The position numbers were made by a program, and so were the translations under genes. Below, piece by piece: positions 25,335 to 32,073 of a stretch of 32,073 nucleotides of DNA. This DNA comes from Alistipes sp. Its GTDB lineage: Bacteria; Bacteroidota; Bacteroidia; Bacteroidales; Rikenellaceae. Position 1 is the first letter of the stretch; the number at the start of each line of letters is the position of its first letter. The stretch covers positions 1 through 32,073 of the forward strand of contig JAGBUS010000125.1 in the NCBI GenBank assembly GCA_017630735.1, in the 5' to 3' direction. Under the pieces are notes generated by a model, which ran no database searches, had not been told where the DNA came from, and worked only from the letters and a program-made list of their open reading frames with translations.

Positions 25335-25908
25335 ACTTTACATCGAAATTTAGGAGCGTCTTTCCCGCTATCTCTACACGATAATTATCTCCAGCTTTAA
25401 CCTCTATTTCGCAATCCGAGCCTAAATATATCAGGTCGCCAATACGCAGAGTCATACACTCCGAGAGGTGGCTCACTATGTGGTCGGGCGTGAAGCGCAT
25501 ATCCGCAATCCTTATTCGCGCACGCTCCTCGCCGTTGATGTAGAATACTGCACCCTCCAGCATAGCATCGTGGGGTAGGGTGTCGAGGGAGAGAGCCGAT
25601 GAGTGATCAAATCCAACTGCCTCATCCCATGGCAATCCTTCGCGTTGTGCGTCATTAAGTTTATCTATTGCAGTAAATGTAACGCCTGCCATTACTCCAT
25701 CTATACATCGTGATGCAAAACGCTCGCTTATACATTTGGCTAGGCGTGCGTTTTTAAGAACAATGTGAGGTGTGGCTACAATGCGTCCTACGCCCTCAGG
25801 GATATAAAATGCATCGTTGTTGCGTAGTAGGGCAGTGTCTGCCTTAAGGTAGAAACGTGGTGTTTCGCCTGTTTCAGAGTAGTTGTTTATGATGTTTATT
25901 AGTTTCAT
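25333..25908 (-). CDS. Degenerate fumarylacetoacetate hydrolase (FAH) family protein
   Basis: A 191-residue protein whose order of motifs follows small FAH-family hydrolases: FYLKADTALL, ISERFASRCIDGV, VTFTAID, GLPWDEAVGFDHSSAL, then a C-terminal beta roll. The usual metal and catalytic residues look lost. The ExE pair is replaced by T46-P-H48, the Asp of the 'xDxTARD' motif is Thr77, and the Lys before GFD is Val98. This was judged by aligning from memory. If correct, it is unlikely to be a normal metal-dependent C-C hydrolase and may be a binding or regulatory protein. Its ATG overlaps the lpxB stop (ATGA), so the two are translationally coupled. Confidence 0.75.
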   Translation of the reverse strand: MKLINIINNYSETGETPRFYLKADTALLRNNDAFYIPEGVGRIVATPHIVLKNARLAKCISERFASRCIDGVMAGVTFTAIDKLNDAQREGLPWDEAVGFDHSSALSLDTLPHDAMLEGAVFYINGEERARIRIADMRFTPDHIVSHLSECMTLRIGDLIYLGSDCEIEVKAGDNYRVEIAGKTLLNFDVK

Positions 25909-27032
25909 ATCTTTAGAGAGTTAACGATATCCTGAGCAAAGCGCATTGATGCACCGTCGCTACCAATCATCTTTCGTAATTCATCAAAATCGTTGAGCAT
26001 ACGTTCGCGCTCGCATCCATTTGGTAGTATTGCACGTAGCTCCTGCTCGGCTTCATCGATGTTGAGCCTGCATCGTACCAACTCCTTAACAGCCTCGCGG
26101 TTGAGGTTTATGTTAACAAGCGATATATATGGTATGCGCAAAAAATATGGCTTAAGCTTCTCGTAGAGCCAAGGCACGTGGTAAATCACAATTTCAGGAA
26201 TTCCCATAAGTGCTGTTTCGAGCGTTGCTGTTCCAGATGTCACTATCGCTGCCTCGCTCATAGCCAATGTCTGCTGTGTTCTGTCGCACACATATTTCAC
26301 CTCCGAGCCAGCTATAATGCTGTCGTATATGCTCTTATCAATCCATGGTACTGCCGTAACGATAAACTGATAGTTCGGAAATCTATTAGCAATAGCTACC
26401 ATGTCGGGCAGATTTGCTCGTATTTCTGAGATGCGACTACCCGCGAGCAGGGCTACTATAGGACGACTATCGAGATTACACTCTGCAATGAATACCTCTC
26501 GCGTAGGAAGGGTGGACTTGCGTTTAGCAATATCATCTACAAGTGGATTGCCATAAAAATGTGGCTCTATGCCGTGACCACGAAAATAGTCCGTCTCGAA
26601 AGGAAAGATGGTGTATAGTCTGTCGACATATTTACGGAGACTCTTTACTCTGCGCTCCTTCCATGCCCATACTTTAGGTGCAATGTAGTAGTAGACCTTT
26701 ATGCCTCTACTCTTTGCCCATTTAGCAATACGGATGTTGAATGCGGGGTAGTCAATAAGAATAATCACATCGGGGTTGAACTCTTCGATGTCGCGTTTCA
26801 CGATATCCATCTGACGGAATATCGTGCGGAGGTTACGTGCTACCTGCACAAAACCAAAAAATGACATCTCCTTGTAGTGGTATAGCATATTCTCTCTACC
26901 TCCTACCTCTGCCATAAAATCTCCTCCCGAAAAACGGAAAAGTGCTTCGGTGTCGTATGTTGCAATTCCTTGCATCAACTTACCTCCGTGGAGGTCGCCT
27001 GACGGCTCGCCCGCTATGACATAGTATCTCAT
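25905..27032 (-). CDS. lpxB: Lipid-A-disaccharide synthase
   Basis: A 375-residue GT19 glycosyltransferase joining UDP-2,3-diacylglucosamine to lipid X in lipid A synthesis at the inner membrane. It begins MRYYVIAGEPSGDLHGG, the family's nucleotide-binding start, followed by FRFSGGDFMAEVGG, MSFFGFVQVARNL, VILIDYPAFN, YYIAPKVWAWKE, ALLAGSRISEI and TSGTATLETAL. A TTG at 27053 would extend it by 7 residues, but the ATG at 27032 fits the family start and lies after the promoter. It overlaps the FAH-fold gene by 4 bases. SurE, a frequent neighbour of lpxB in this phylum, is absent. Confidence 0.96.
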   Translation of the reverse strand: MRYYVIAGEPSGDLHGGKLMQGIATYDTEALFRFSGGDFMAEVGGRENMLYHYKEMSFFGFVQVARNLRTIFRQMDIVKRDIEEFNPDVIILIDYPAFNIRIAKWAKSRGIKVYYYIAPKVWAWKERRVKSLRKYVDRLYTIFPFETDYFRGHGIEPHFYGNPLVDDIAKRKSTLPTREVFIAECNLDSRPIVALLAGSRISEIRANLPDMVAIANRFPNYQFIVTAVPWIDKSIYDSIIAGSEVKYVCDRTQQTLAMSEAAIVTSGTATLETALMGIPEIVIYHVPWLYEKLKPYFLRIPYISLVNINLNREAVKELVRCRLNIDEAEQELRAILPNGCERERMLNDFDELRKMIGSDGASMRFAQDIVNSLKI

Positions 27033-27050
27033 ATTGTAATGTTTATTAAG

Positions 27051-27081
27051 CAAAGATAAGTCATTCTTATCAATATGTCAA
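27051..27081 (-). promoter_or_regulatory. Promoter of lpxB
   Basis: Minus-strand TTG (27081-27079), a 20-base spacer, TATCTTTG (27058-27051). The leader to 27032 is only about 15 bases. It is about 12 bases beyond the upstream terminator's T tract. Confidence 0.75.
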
Positions 27082-27092
27082 CTCTTATGTGT

Positions 27093-27130
27093 AAAAAAGG
27101 GCTTGTCCAACAAGTAAGTTAGACAAACCC
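27093..27130 (-). terminator. Terminator of the peptidase transcript
   Basis: Minus-strand 13-bp stem, GGGTTTGTCTAAC (27130-27118) with GTTGGACAAGCCC (27111-27099), pairing throughout if two G-U pairs are allowed, loop TTACTT, then six T (27098-27093). It lies past the palindromic element, so that element is in the 3' end of the peptidase mRNA. Confidence 0.88.
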
Positions 27131-27141
27131 CAACATCAAGA

Positions 27142-27257
27142 AGTCGTATAACAAGAGTTAGTTTTAGATGCACGAAGACCGAAAAACCGGAGTTTACTGA
27201 GCGTAAATGAGGATTTTGAGGTCGAGTGCAATGCCAAAATAACCTTGTTAGACGGCT
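27142..27257. repeat. Palindromic intergenic element, long copy
   Basis: 116 bp forming one long imperfect hairpin centred on TGAGC (27198-27202). Outer arms AGTCGTATAACAAGAGTTAG (27142-27161) and AATAACCTTGTTAGACGGCT (27238-27257) match the short copy. Inner arms include TGCACGAAGACC against GGTCGAGTGCA and a TTTAC/GTAAA tip. The short copy lacks about 50 bp of this tip. It starts 27 bases past the peptidase stop codon. Confidence 0.88.
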
Positions 27258-27283
27258 TCTTGTAATATTATTGTGGAAGTATT

Positions 27284-29308
27284 CTACAAGCCCATCTCCT
27301 CAATAAGCCATCCTGCACCACCTACCTTATCGACTACGAACAATACGTAGCGGATGTCGCAGATGATATTACGGCACAATGTCTCGTCGAACTCGATATC
27401 TGACATTGTTGAGAGCCATGTACGGTCAAAGTTGATACCGATAAGCTCGCCCTTATTGTTCAATACTGGAGAACCTGAGTTACCACCAGTTGTGTGGTTT
27501 GTAGCGATAAAACATACAGGAACAGTATACTTGCCATACATGTCTACGCCCCAACGACCATAATCCTTTGTAGCGTATGCATCGCGCAATGCCTGAGGAA
27601 CGTTGTAATCATAAATCTCTGGATTATCCTTTGCGATGATACCTTCCAAAGTTGTCTGAGGCAAGTGCCACTCGCCATCGGCATACTCGTAACCTGCAAT
27701 CTTACCGTATGCAACACGCAATGTAAGGTTTGCATCAGGGAAGAAAGCGCGCTTCTTATCCCACTCCATCAACGCCTTAACGTATGGACGGAACCACTGC
27801 TCGATATCAGGGATATTGCTCAAGTTACGATATGTATATTTCTTTACTCGCTTCTGGATAGGTGCAATGGCAGCAACAAACTCCGCCATGGCATCGCTCT
27901 TTGCTGCCTCTACAGTGAAGCCCTCCAATGTGCCGAGTGTAGTGTTGTCGTATAGCCAGTTAGCATAGTTCTCTGCGCCACCGTGCTGTGCGAAGAGTGC
28001 CTTCAACTCCTCAGAGATGAACGAGCTATACTTCTCATACTCCTTAAGCATAGCAACAGCCAACTGACGGTCTACGTTTACATCGAAATCCTTGTAGAAT
28101 AACTCTGCTGCTGCCTGCTTCTGCTCGTCGCTAAGCTTCTCGCTCTTGGCAATTGCCACCACCTGCTGAAGCTCTATGCCACGCAATGTCTCATTGAAGA
28201 GTTCATAGTTGAAGTAACCCTCCATGTTTCTCTCATACGCAGCCTTCAACGAATCGAGGATATATGCCTTCTCTGGGTTCTCTGCGCGGAACTTTGTCTC
28301 GTATGCAACCTTCTTGTCGTATGTGCCAAGACGGTTGATACCCTTAACCTCGCCCTGCCACTTCTTCCATGCATTGGCAATGTTTGCCTGCTTTGCGGCA
28401 TACTGAATACGTGTCTTTGGCGACTGTGCCTGTGCTGCGCCGATGATGTCAAGACGCTCGGTGCGGAAGTGAATCTTCAATGGGTCAGACAACTTTGCAA
28501 TATACTCCACAGCATCCGAAGTGATATACTCCTGAGTATTACCAGGGAAACCATAAATCATTGTGAAGTCACCCTCCTTGATGCCCTTAGTAGAGATCTG
28601 GAAGTGGCGTGCTGGCTTGTAAGGCTTGTTTGATGCGCTGTACTCAGCTGGCTCGTTGTTCTCGTTGGCATAGATACGGAAAACAGAGAAATCACCAGTG
28701 TGGCGTGGCCAGATCCAGTTGTCGTTGTCGGCACCGAACTTACCGATTGTTGTAGGAGGCGCACCTACAAGACGCACGTCATTGAACTCGCGGTAGATAA
28801 AGAGGTATGCGATGTTACCATAATACATCGACTCCACCTTTGCACGGTAGCCAATGCCCTCAGCCTCTGCCTTGGCGATAATCTCCTCCTTGGTCTCACC
28901 TGTCGCAATGCGGTCTGTTACCTCCTCCATGCGTACAAGGATATGCACCTTCAAACCTGGGCAGTATAGCTCCTCCTCGTGGTTCATAGCCCAGAAGCCG
29001 TTAGTGAGGTAGTCGTGCTCTACAGAAGAGAGTGCCTGAATAGCATCGTAACCACAGTGGTGGTTGGTAAGAAGAAGACCCTTCTCTGATACAATCTCAC
29101 CTGTACATCCACCATCGAACAACACTACAGCGTCCTTCAACGATGCCTGATTTACTGAGTAGATATCCTCTGCCGAGAGCTTAAAGCCCTTCGACTTCAT
29201 GTCCTTGATGCGGCTTGAGATAAGCGATGGTAGCCACATACCCTTGTCGGCAACTGCCGAGAATGTCGTTGCAAAGAGCAACGCAAATAATAGTAAGGTT
29301 CTTTTCAT
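27284..29308 (-). CDS. dpp11: S46 family dipeptidyl peptidase, DPP11-like
   Basis: A 674-residue periplasmic exopeptidase that removes dipeptides from the N-terminus of peptides. The signal peptide is at 1-20 (SAVA-DKGMW). The triad is visible as His84 in TNHHC, Asp206 in PRHTGDFS, and Ser611 in GGNSGSPVLN. Eighteen residues after the Ser, in IGINFDRTW, is Arg629. In the Porphyromonas enzymes an Arg at this spacing marks DPP11 (Asp/Glu at P1) and a Gly marks DPP7, so acidic specificity is inferred. It is about 40-50 residues shorter than the Porphyromonas proteins, mostly between motifs. It is 27 bases after maf and probably co-transcribed with it. Confidence 0.93.
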   Translation of the reverse strand: MKRTLLLFALLFATTFSAVADKGMWLPSLISSRIKDMKSKGFKLSAEDIYSVNQASLKDAVVLFDGGCTGEIVSEKGLLLTNHHCGYDAIQALSSVEHDYLTNGFWAMNHEEELYCPGLKVHILVRMEEVTDRIATGETKEEIIAKAEAEGIGYRAKVESMYYGNIAYLFIYREFNDVRLVGAPPTTIGKFGADNDNWIWPRHTGDFSVFRIYANENNEPAEYSASNKPYKPARHFQISTKGIKEGDFTMIYGFPGNTQEYITSDAVEYIAKLSDPLKIHFRTERLDIIGAAQAQSPKTRIQYAAKQANIANAWKKWQGEVKGINRLGTYDKKVAYETKFRAENPEKAYILDSLKAAYERNMEGYFNYELFNETLRGIELQQVVAIAKSEKLSDEQKQAAAELFYKDFDVNVDRQLAVAMLKEYEKYSSFISEELKALFAQHGGAENYANWLYDNTTLGTLEGFTVEAAKSDAMAEFVAAIAPIQKRVKKYTYRNLSNIPDIEQWFRPYVKALMEWDKKRAFFPDANLTLRVAYGKIAGYEYADGEWHLPQTTLEGIIAKDNPEIYDYNVPQALRDAYATKDYGRWGVDMYGKYTVPVCFIATNHTTGGNSGSPVLNNKGELIGINFDRTWLSTMSDIEFDETLCRNIICDIRYVLFVVDKVGGAGWLIEEMGL

Positions 29309-29335
29309 TGTATTTGATATTTGTTGATTGTTTCG

Positions 29336-29947
29336 TTAGTAGCACGATGGGAGCATCTCCACAAAATACTCCAGCTCGCGACATAAACGCTGCACAGGAA
29401 GACCCATAACATTGTAGAACGATCCCTCGATTGACTCTATGCCGATGTAGCCTATCCACTCCTGAATGCCATACGCACCAGCTTTATCCATAGGTTTGTA
29501 GTTCTCGACGTAGTAGGCTATCTGCTCCTCGGTCAATTCTGCAAAACGCACCTTGCTCACTGATGAGAATGTATGCTCACGCTCTGCCATACGCAACGTT
29601 ACTCCCGTAACTACACTATGCTCCTTTCCTGATAGTTCGGCTATCATAGCCTTTGCCTCATCTTCCGACGCTGGCTTCCCCAATACCTTCTTGCCGAGAA
29701 CTACAGTCGTGTCTGCAGTGATGAGGATATCGTTGCATCGCAGAACAGTAGGGTAGGCATGACTCTTAAGACGTGAAAGATATGGCGCAACGTCGAGAAC
29801 ATCTATAGATGCGGGGTAGCACTCCTCGCACTCAAACTTCTCGGCAAGGCGATACTCTATGCCTGTTGCCTGTAGCAACTCTCTGCGGCGTGGCGATGCC
29901 GATGCTAGAATAATGTTGTATGCTTTAAGTTTCTCCTGTAGAAGCAT
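29336..29947 (-). CDS. maf: Maf-family nucleoside triphosphate pyrophosphatase
   Basis: A 203-residue house-cleaning pyrophosphatase for dTTP/UTP or modified nucleotides. Motifs: IILASASPRRRELL (12-25), ADTTVVLGKKVLGKP, and KAGAYGIQEWIGYIGIESIE with SFYNVMGLP near the end. The frame runs up to a TTG at 29980, but the ATG at 29947 gives the usual short lead and fits the promoter. The Tyr-Gly-Ile-Gln pattern is of the dTTP/UTP type (YhdE-like). It heads a maf-dpp11 unit. Confidence 0.93.
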   Translation of the reverse strand: MLLQEKLKAYNIILASASPRRRELLQATGIEYRLAEKFECEECYPASIDVLDVAPYLSRLKSHAYPTVLRCNDILITADTTVVLGKKVLGKPASEDEAKAMIAELSGKEHSVVTGVTLRMAEREHTFSSVSKVRFAELTEEQIAYYVENYKPMDKAGAYGIQEWIGYIGIESIEGSFYNVMGLPVQRLCRELEYFVEMLPSCY

Positions 29948-29977
29948 ATTGTTGTTACTCAATTTTGATTTAATCCC

Positions 29978-30009
29978 CAAAGGTACATAACTTTGTTGAT
30001 TACTACAAA
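29978..30009 (-). promoter_or_regulatory. Promoter of maf-dpp11
   Basis: Minus-strand TTTG (30009-30006), a 20-base spacer, TACCTTTG (29985-29978). The TACCTTTG box is the same one used in both presumed rRNA promoters of this window. Confidence 0.8.
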
Positions 30010-30031
30010 TTTTATTTGAATATCAGACATT

Positions 30032-30067
30032 AAAAAAAGACTATCGAGCATATTTTGCCCGATAGTC
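30032..30067 (-). terminator. Terminator of the cysteine hydrolase gene
   Basis: Minus-strand stem GACTATCG/CGATAGTC with an inner GCA/TGC, followed by seven T (30038-30032). It lies 25 bases past the stop codon. Confidence 0.88.
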
Positions 30068-30091
30068 GTATGATTGTCAACTGCTTTTTGG

Positions 30092-30643
30092 TTAAAGCAT
30101 TGCGATAACCTCCTCGTTTGTGTAGGCGTCTGCACCATAGCAGGTCTTGAGATATGCAAGTCCGCTGATATAATCCTCCTCGGTGAATGAGTCGGTAGCC
30201 TCCTTAGCTACCACCACGTCATATCCCAATGAGTAAGCATCTGCCGAGGTGTGTCTTACGCACATGTGAGTGTGAAGACCAGTCATAACCAGTGTCTTAA
30301 CTCCAAGCTCACGAAGAAGAATATCCAGGTCGGTCTGGAAGAAGCCGCTATAGCGACGCTTTGGTACAACGTAATCTCTCTCTGAGAGACCTAACTCAGG
30401 TATCACCTCTGCTCCTGGGGTGCCGGCAATGGCGTGATCGCCCCAAAGTGCAAGCTCTCTGTCGATGTCTTTAATATGAGCATCATTGCAGAAAATTACA
30501 GGTACACCCTTTTCGCGAGCTGCATTGAGAAGCTTCGCCGTTGCTGGAACAATAGCTTTGCCACGCTCGCAGGTTAGGGCTCCATAAACAAAGTCGTTGA
30601 GCATATCAACAACAAGAATTGCGGGTTTGTTTAATTTGTCCAT
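30092..30643 (-). CDS. Isochorismatase-like cysteine hydrolase
   Basis: A 183-residue cytoplasmic hydrolase. The fold's catalytic set is present: Asp13 (AILVVDMLNDF), Lys95 (VVPKRRYSGF) and Cys128 (GLHTHMCVRHT). Family members include nicotinamidases, isochorismatases and N-carbamoyl amidases. The substrate cannot be chosen here. It lacks the full metal-binding D-x-H set expected of a typical nicotinamidase, as far as I can see. It is a single-gene unit with its own promoter and terminator, divergent from ric. Confidence 0.88.
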   Translation of the reverse strand: MDKLNKPAILVVDMLNDFVYGALTCERGKAIVPATAKLLNAAREKGVPVIFCNDAHIKDIDRELALWGDHAIAGTPGAEVIPELGLSERDYVVPKRRYSGFFQTDLDILLRELGVKTLVMTGLHTHMCVRHTSADAYSLGYDVVVAKEATDSFTEEDYISGLAYLKTCYGADAYTNEEVIAML

Positions 30644-30696
30644 AGTTTCAAGTGTTAGGTATAATGTTAGTTGTTATCCATTGGCAAAAACTAATT

Positions 30697-30728
30697 CAAA
30701 GTTATAAACTATTTTTCATAAGTGCAAA
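30697..30728 (-). promoter_or_regulatory. Promoter of the cysteine hydrolase gene
   Basis: Minus-strand TTTG (30728-30725), a 20-base spacer, TAACTTTG (30704-30697). The leader to the ATG at 30643 is about 50 bases. Confidence 0.8.
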
Positions 30729-30832
30729 TTTATTCCCCATAATTGTGCTTATATGTGGCGTATATTTTTATTTATTGATAATCTCGATTATCGTATGGAA
30801 GGATTCGATTTTTTCAAACGACAGCTTTGTAT

Positions 30833-30840
30833 TATCTTTG
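30833..30840 (+). promoter_or_regulatory. Probable -7 box of the ric promoter
   Basis: TATCTTTG, 42 bases before the ATG at 30883. The -33 region is TTTTTT rather than TTTG, so it may be weak or regulated. Confidence 0.5.
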
Positions 30841-30882
30841 CAGACGATAAAATTAAATAATTCGAATATAAAGTTAATTGCT

Positions 30883-31611
30883 ATGGATAAGGCTATTTTG
30901 AAGAGTAGAAGTATTGGCTCTATTGTCAACGATAATTTTGCTACGGCACGTGTATTTAAAAGTTTTGGTCTTGATTTTTGCTGTGGTGGCAGTACTGCGT
31001 TGGAGGATGCTTGTCGTGTTGCGGGGGTAGATGTAGATGTTGTTGTTGAGGCTCTTTTAGCTGATAATCTGTCCAATATCGGAGCCATTCCTTTCGATAG
31101 TTGGCCGACTGATTTGCTTATCGACTATGTTTTGAAGATTCATCACCGTGGTATTCGTACCAATGGACCTCGATTGCTTAATGATATCCGCACTGTCGCA
31201 CGAGTTCACGGCGACGCTCATCCTGAACTTTTGCAACTTGAGGAGCTTTTTGAGGATTCATTGGTCGATCTTGAGAATCATCTCAGAAAGGAGGAGCAGG
31301 TGTTGTTCCCATATTGTTATAAACTATTTGAGGCGAATCTTAATAACGAATCTCTACATCAGATGCATTGTGGAAGTGTCGCTAATCCGATACGTGTTAT
31401 GCTCGCAGAGCATAGTGACGAGGGAACGCGCTATAAATTCATCCGTGTGTTGATGAAAGATTTTGTTGCTCCAGATGATGCTTGCCCTACATATCGCTTG
31501 ATGCTCCAGGATCTTGAACTCTTTATGGATTCACTTTTTGAGCATATCCACATCGAGAATAACATTCTTTTCCCTCGTTTTGTGGAGTTGGAATCGTGTA
31601 GTGTAAAATAG
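30883..31611 (+). CDS. ric: Iron-sulfur cluster repair di-iron protein (RIC/YtfE/ScdA)
   Basis: A 242-residue protein linked in other bacteria to repair of iron centres after nitric oxide or peroxide damage. The N-terminal ScdA domain has SRSIGSIVNDNFATARVF (8-25) and Cys33-Cys34 in DFCCGG. The hemerythrin-like bundle shows the six di-iron ligands, with the same spacing as E. coli YtfE: His88, His133, Glu137, His177, His221, Glu225. The frame extends upstream to 30652 and would add a hydrophobic stretch, but the -7 box at 30833-30840 lies inside that extension, so the ATG at 30883 is used. A role in protecting the HydA/E/G/F clusters is plausible but inferred. Confidence 0.95.
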   Translation: MDKAILKSRSIGSIVNDNFATARVFKSFGLDFCCGGSTALEDACRVAGVDVDVVVEALLADNLSNIGAIPFDSWPTDLLIDYVLKIHHRGIRTNGPRLLNDIRTVARVHGDAHPELLQLEELFEDSLVDLENHLRKEEQVLFPYCYKLFEANLNNESLHQMHCGSVANPIRVMLAEHSDEGTRYKFIRVLMKDFVAPDDACPTYRLMLQDLELFMDSLFEHIHIENNILFPRFVELESCSVK

Positions 31612-31775
31612 TTTTTGTGCTCGAAATATTGTTAGTTTGGGGTATACCTATATTAATATATATAATGACTTTTGCTTGTTCTAAACGGACGTTTGTATAA
31701 TATTCCTACAATCAGTAAGTTATAAAAGGACGTGGAAAAAAGCGAGAAAAATATTTGAAAAAAATTACGAGAAAG
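31612..31775. other. A/T-rich region upstream of the tandem promoters
   Basis: No gene seen. The stretch just before 31776 is very A/T-rich and could act as an UP element. No clear terminator for ric is visible. Confidence 0.45.
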
Positions 31776-31806
31776 TTTGCAATTTAAAAATAAAGCACTA
31801 CCTTTG
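31776..31806 (+). promoter_or_regulatory. Presumed rRNA operon promoter P1
   Basis: TTTG (31776-31779), a 19-base spacer, TACCTTTG (31799-31806), with A-rich DNA upstream. Confidence 0.8.
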
Positions 31807-31811
31807 CACCC

Positions 31812-31860
31812 GCAATCAGAAAAACAAACAAGTTTACCTGATGCGCAAAGGTTCTTAAAA
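31812..31860 (+). promoter_or_regulatory. P1 leader: hairpin plus boxA-like motif
   Basis: Stem GCA(A)TCAG (31812-31819) with CTGATGC (31838-31844), one bulge, then GGTTCTTAAAA (31850-31860), which resembles the boxA antitermination element. Confidence 0.5.
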
Positions 31861-31887
31861 TAAAGGTTTAAAAAAAATGCTGAAAAA

Positions 31888-31919
31888 TTTGGCGGTTTGA
31901 AATTTTTGCCTTACCTTTG
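31888..31919 (+). promoter_or_regulatory. Presumed rRNA operon promoter P2
   Basis: TTTG (31888-31891), a 20-base spacer, TACCTTTG (31912-31919). It is 113 bases after P1 and has the same -7 box, TACCTTTGCACC, extended identically. Confidence 0.8.
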
Positions 31920-31922
31920 CAC

Positions 31923-31977
31923 CACTTTCCGCTTCGAAATTATGAAGCACGAAAGTGAACAAAAATGGTTCTTTGAA
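31923..31977 (+). promoter_or_regulatory. P2 leader: boxB-like hairpin plus boxA
   Basis: Two-part stem: CACTTTC (31923-31929) with GAAAGTG (31951-31957), and inside it GCTTC (31931-31935) with GAAGC (31944-31948). It is followed by GGTTCTTTGAA (31967-31977), close to boxA. Such a pair is typical of rRNA leaders. Confidence 0.65.
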
Positions 31978-32073
31978 TTACTGGTTAAATATTGAGAGAA
32001 AAGTGTAGTATTTATCTGTCAATTTCCTTTTAGGGAAATATTGAAATAGTCAGGACTCTAACAATACATTAAA
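31978..32073 (+). other. Rest of the presumed rRNA leader, up to the window end
   Basis: The tail includes an imperfect hairpin (about 32020-32043, AATTTCC with GGGAAAT) and ends AACAATACATTAAA, as leaders just before 16S rRNA often do in Bacteroidota. The 16S gene itself is not in the window. Confidence 0.6.

Noticed and set aside
25261..27283. Palindromic elements as insertion sequence remnants
   Set aside because: No transposase frame or fragment and no clear target duplication is visible, so I report a repeat rather than an IS.
30652..30882. Hydrophobic N-terminal extension of ric
   Set aside because: The -7 box TATCTTTG lies inside it, and family members start near MDKAILKSRSIG.

Overview
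The window looks like a chromosomal segment from a Bacteroidota bacterium, most likely an anaerobic, gut-type member of the Bacteroidales. Thirteen places carry the Bacteroidota primary-sigma promoter pattern (a -33 box TTTG or close variant, 19 or 20 bases, then TAnnTTTG), and two more carry only the -7 box. Other pointers are an S46 dipeptidyl peptidase, several lipoproteins with Bacteroidota-style lipoboxes, a DUF349 protein, and an [FeFe] hydrogenase with its three maturases. I cannot assign a family or genus from the sequence alone.

Layout. Bases 1-322 hold a 3'-truncated tRNA-Glu(CUC) on the minus strand and two divergent promoters. Next come a DUF3298 lipoprotein (+), then on the minus strand an HtrA protease, a lipocalin-like protein, an FtsB/DivIC-type protein and hpt. 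At 4374-9523 lies a compact minus-strand operon hydA-hydE-hydG-hydF. The minus strand continues with a DUF349 protein, pyrG and yidC (transcribed in that order, 15338 down to 9727). A 367-bp divergent promoter region leads to a plus-strand operon ackA-ptb-buk-aroQ-flippase (15706-20840). Convergent to it is thiL, then a two-gene lipoprotein operon, then argR (+). The rest of the minus strand carries lpxB with a degenerate FAH-fold gene, a DPP11-like peptidase, maf and a cysteine hydrolase. Divergent from the hydrolase is ric (iron-sulfur repair). The last 300 bases are a tandem promoter and leader, each with a hairpin and a boxA-like motif, that almost certainly drives an rRNA operon starting just beyond the window.

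How the genes work together. The hydrogenase operon (disposal of reductant as H2) and ackA-ptb-buk (substrate-level ATP from acyl phosphates) are only about 6 kb apart. They suggest a fermentative lifestyle that makes H2, acetate and a longer or branched acid. DPP11 would supply acidic dipeptides for amino-acid fermentation. Ric would repair iron-sulfur or di-iron damage, which matters for a cell relying on HydA/E/G/F.

Most notable points: (1) two copies of a palindromic intergenic element, 66 and 116 bp, each beside a terminator and downstream of a minus-strand gene; (2) an FAH-family protein that appears to have lost all metal ligands and is translationally coupled to lpxB; (3) a gene set with two acyl kinases flanking one phosphotransacylase; (4) a predicted leaderless thiL whose promoter overlaps the neighbouring operon's terminator; (5) a duplicated promoter-hairpin-boxA module before the presumed rRNA operon. 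I saw no CRISPR array, insertion sequence, prophage or obvious defence system.
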